Below are positions 13,929-15,599 of a stretch of 15,599 nucleotides of DNA, piece by piece (within the stretch, counting starts at the first letter, position 1; each line of letters begins with the position of its first letter). Where the stretch lies: the NCBI GenBank assembly GCA_029265085.1, contig JAJUJY010000102.1, positions 1 to 15,599 on the forward strand. Reading direction: 5' to 3'. The position numbers were made by a program, and so were the translations under genes. Under the pieces are notes generated by a model. The model was not told the DNA's origin. It saw nothing but the letters and a program-made list of their open reading frames with translations, and did no database searches. This stretch comes from Chloroflexota bacterium (lineage in GTDB: Bacteria > Chloroflexota > Anaerolineae > Anaerolineales > Anaerolineaceae).

Positions 13929-15379
13929 AAAATAACCTGTCTTTTTCATCTTTTTTTTCAAAACAAACTGCCTGGTTTGAAAGTGGACACGTCGCTCGTA
14001 TTCTGATGGAGCTTACCTGGGTCACTTCATGGTACTTGAGTTTTCTACAATATCGTGCCGGATGGATCAAAACAACAGCGACTCTATTCTTAATTTTGTG
14101 GGGATCCAGTTTATTAGTCCGATTGCTCAATCTCCGCAAAGACTTGAGATTTTGGATTCCTCCAACGGTTTTTCTTGGTTGGATCTTAATGACAACTATT
14201 GTGAGCCTAAATTGGTTGGTCTGGCCGCAATCGCCGGTTGGTTTATGGGGAGCATTAAAAAATATTTACAACAGTTTTCTTTTAAAAACACCCGATTTGG
14301 GAATTTTTTGGCATTTGATTTTTCTGGTTTTAATCATCTGGCGCGGAGTTCGGCTAGGCAATTCAAAAGGCGATCTACATGAAGTATATTTCGATCTAAG
14401 AATCGGCATCGTTATGATGCTGCTTTTTTCACTACTTTTTAACAACCAGCTTACGATAAACTCTATCCTCCCTGCAGTTATCTTCCTGTTCTTGGGTCTC
14501 ATTGCAATGGGTTTTACACGCATCGCTGACATAGCCGTATTGCGAGGCGGCAAACTACCCAGCCAGCCTGACCGCTGGTGGTTAACCCTGATTGCCGGCA
14601 GCCTTGTTTTATCAATTATCGCTGTTGTTTTGGGTGGGATTCTGCGGCAGCCAATCCAATGGTTAATTTTTGCCGCCCTCTTGCTGATGATCGTGCCGAT
14701 AGGGATGATCATGATCGTTATCGCATTTCCGGTAATTCTGTTGTTCGCTCAATCTACCGGTGAGATAAATGACATAATGAATCAACTCCTTTCCAATATG
14801 AATGCCTTTAACAGCATTCTGCCGCAAGAAAGATTAATGAAAAATTGGGGAAAAATACACCGGTTATCCATATATGATTATTTAATACCATTTGGAATCT
14901 TTCTATTTTTACTCATCATCATTTTCTTCATCTTTCTGGATTTGAAATCTGAAAACAGCAGGATTCGCAAGCTGCTTGAGGAAGAAAATGTAACCAATCT
15001 ATTTACCAGAAGCAGACAATCTCCCGATAAAGAACTTAAAGGCAACCAACAGCAAAAAAGCCGACACCGCTCTTTTGCAGAAGCTCGCATCCGCAGAATT
15101 TATGCGGACTTAATGGAATTATGTAAAAAATTAGCCCATCCCAGGCAGGATGCAATCACTCCGCAAGAATTTTTACCAGACCTCCAAGAGCTTTTTCCAG
15201 ATTATCCTGATGAATGCAAGCAAATCACGTTAGCTTATCAAAATATCCGCTATGGTGAAATTCCAGAAAGCCAGGCGGAAGTAAATCAAATAGAACTTGC
15301 CTGGCGAAAAATTTACCAGGCAGGGAAATCAAAGGTGTCCGAAAAACGGAAACAAGAAAAAGAAAGGCAAAAATTTTAA
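13925..15379 (+). CDS. Polytopic membrane protein with C-terminal DUF4129, lacking a transglutaminase domain
   Basis: A 484-residue protein with about eight or nine membrane segments. Approximate residues are 26-44, 47-68, 74-97, 125-145, 160-173, 180-198, 217-239, 246-275 and 318-340. A charged linker (340-385) precedes a cytoplasmic DUF4129-like domain at about 388-465 (RIRRIYADLMELCKKLAHPR, ITPQEFLPDL, NIRYGE, then AWRKIY). A very basic tail follows. In the common arrangement the third gene of a MoxR-DUF58 set is TgpA, about 650-750 residues, with a transglutaminase domain between the helices and DUF4129. That domain is absent here: the interhelix region at about 276-317 is only 40 residues and has no Cys-His-Asp core. 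The gene is coupled to DUF58 by a 4-bp overlap and ends the operon. It may be a scaffold for the MoxR system. Confidence 0.88.
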   Translation: MKNNLSFSSFFSKQTAWFESGHVARILMELTWVTSWYLSFLQYRAGWIKTTATLFLILWGSSLLVRLLNLRKDLRFWIPPTVFLGWILMTTIVSLNWLVWPQSPVGLWGALKNIYNSFLLKTPDLGIFWHLIFLVLIIWRGVRLGNSKGDLHEVYFDLRIGIVMMLLFSLLFNNQLTINSILPAVIFLFLGLIAMGFTRIADIAVLRGGKLPSQPDRWWLTLIAGSLVLSIIAVVLGGILRQPIQWLIFAALLLMIVPIGMIMIVIAFPVILLFAQSTGEINDIMNQLLSNMNAFNSILPQERLMKNWGKIHRLSIYDYLIPFGIFLFLLIIIFFIFLDLKSENSRIRKLLEEENVTNLFTRSRQSPDKELKGNQQQKSRHRSFAEARIRRIYADLMELCKKLAHPRQDAITPQEFLPDLQELFPDYPDECKQITLAYQNIRYGEIPESQAEVNQIELAWRKIYQAGKSKVSEKRKQEKERQKF

Positions 15380-15383
15380 AGAA

Positions 15384-15422
15384 AAAAGTTCCCAAAGACA
15401 AAAGAAATCTTTGGGAACTTTT
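15384..15422. terminator. Bidirectional intrinsic terminator between convergent genes
   Basis: AAAAGTTCCCAAAGA (15384-15398) and TCTTTGGGAACTTTT (15408-15422) form a perfect 15-bp stem with a 9-base loop. There is a T-run on the plus side and an A-run (15382-15387), which becomes a U-run on the minus side. It ends the rightward four-gene operon and the leftward M20 peptidase gene. Confidence 0.93.
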
Positions 15423-15434
15423 CTAATCGATCAA

Positions 15435-15599
15435 CTAATTTGAAAAATTCTGAAGAATCCTGGCAATATGCCTGGCGCCCTTCAAGTACAAATCCAATCG
15501 AACATTCTCGTTCGGAGCATGTGCTTGCGTACCCGGGTATCCAATACCTGCAGTAGCGATTGGCACATTAAGAGCTTCAATAAAAACATGATTAGGTCC
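15435..15599 (-). CDS. M20-family metallopeptidase, C-terminal fragment (5' end outside window)
   Basis: The frame enters from the right edge and stops at 15435 (TAG), giving the last 54 residues. It reads ALNVPIATAGIGYPGTQAHA, then PNENVRLDLYLKGARHIARI. The AHAPNE block is the conserved C-terminal metal-binding His region of M20 dipeptidases, carboxypeptidases and ArgE/DapE-type deacylases (usual form G-x-x-H-S/A-P-N-E). The subfamily cannot be decided from this fragment. It converges on the DUF4129 gene and shares the bidirectional terminator. Confidence 0.85.
   Translation of the reverse strand, partial: GPNHVFIEALNVPIATAGIGYPGTQAHAPNENVRLDLYLKGARHIARILQNFSN

Noticed and set aside
14266..14712. 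148-residue minus-strand open frame
   Set aside because: It lies wholly within the DUF4129 membrane-protein gene and its basic, Ile-rich composition is the antisense of hydrophobic codons.

Overview
The window most resembles a chromosomal segment of a moderately AT-rich anaerobic member of the Chloroflexota, probably class Anaerolineae. This is inference from gene content: a MalT-like regulator, a stand-alone SET-domain protein, a DUF62 SAM hydrolase beside a MoxR/DUF58/DUF4129 set, and a ParB-fold protein with a NarL-type two-component system. No rRNA, tRNA, CRISPR array or intact insertion sequence is visible. Both ends cut a gene.

Left part (1-4751): a large LuxR/MalT-like STAND ATPase regulator runs leftward off the edge. 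A short divergent region with a 10-bp inverted repeat and an 11-bp direct repeat separates it from a rightward DUF72 (YecE-like) gene. That gene converges, 9 bp apart, on a leftward glycogen debranching enzyme (glgX).

Middle, leftward (4728-9579): a small Cys-rich membrane protein and a multi-pass membrane protein form one unit, closed by a clear terminator. Upstream of it lies a probable three-gene operon: a ParB/sulfiredoxin-fold protein, a membrane sensor histidine kinase (extracytoplasmic sensor-HAMP-GAF-HisKA_3-HATPase) and a NarL/FixJ response regulator, closed by a strong intrinsic terminator.

Accessory-looking island (9580-10860): about 620 bp without a convincing gene. It holds a good sigma70-type promoter (TTGCAA-16-TATAAT) followed by roughly 370 bp of abruptly GC-richer, hairpin-dense DNA. 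Next comes a SET-domain methyltransferase-like gene with partial inverted repeats on both sides and its own terminator. This is the most unexplained part of the window.

Right part, rightward (10947-15422): a tightly packed operon of SAM hydrolase (DUF62), MoxR AAA+ ATPase, DUF58 protein and a polytopic DUF4129 protein that lacks a transglutaminase domain, closed by a 15-bp-stem bidirectional terminator. The last gene, entering from the right edge on the minus strand, is the C-terminus of an M20-family metallopeptidase.

Of the protein-coding genes, only the small and the 275-residue membrane proteins lack a recognisable family. The best candidates for something undescribed are the structured region with its promoter, the SET gene flanked by partial inverted repeats, and the two unusual operon combinations (ParB-fold/two-component; SAM hydrolase/MoxR-DUF58-DUF4129).
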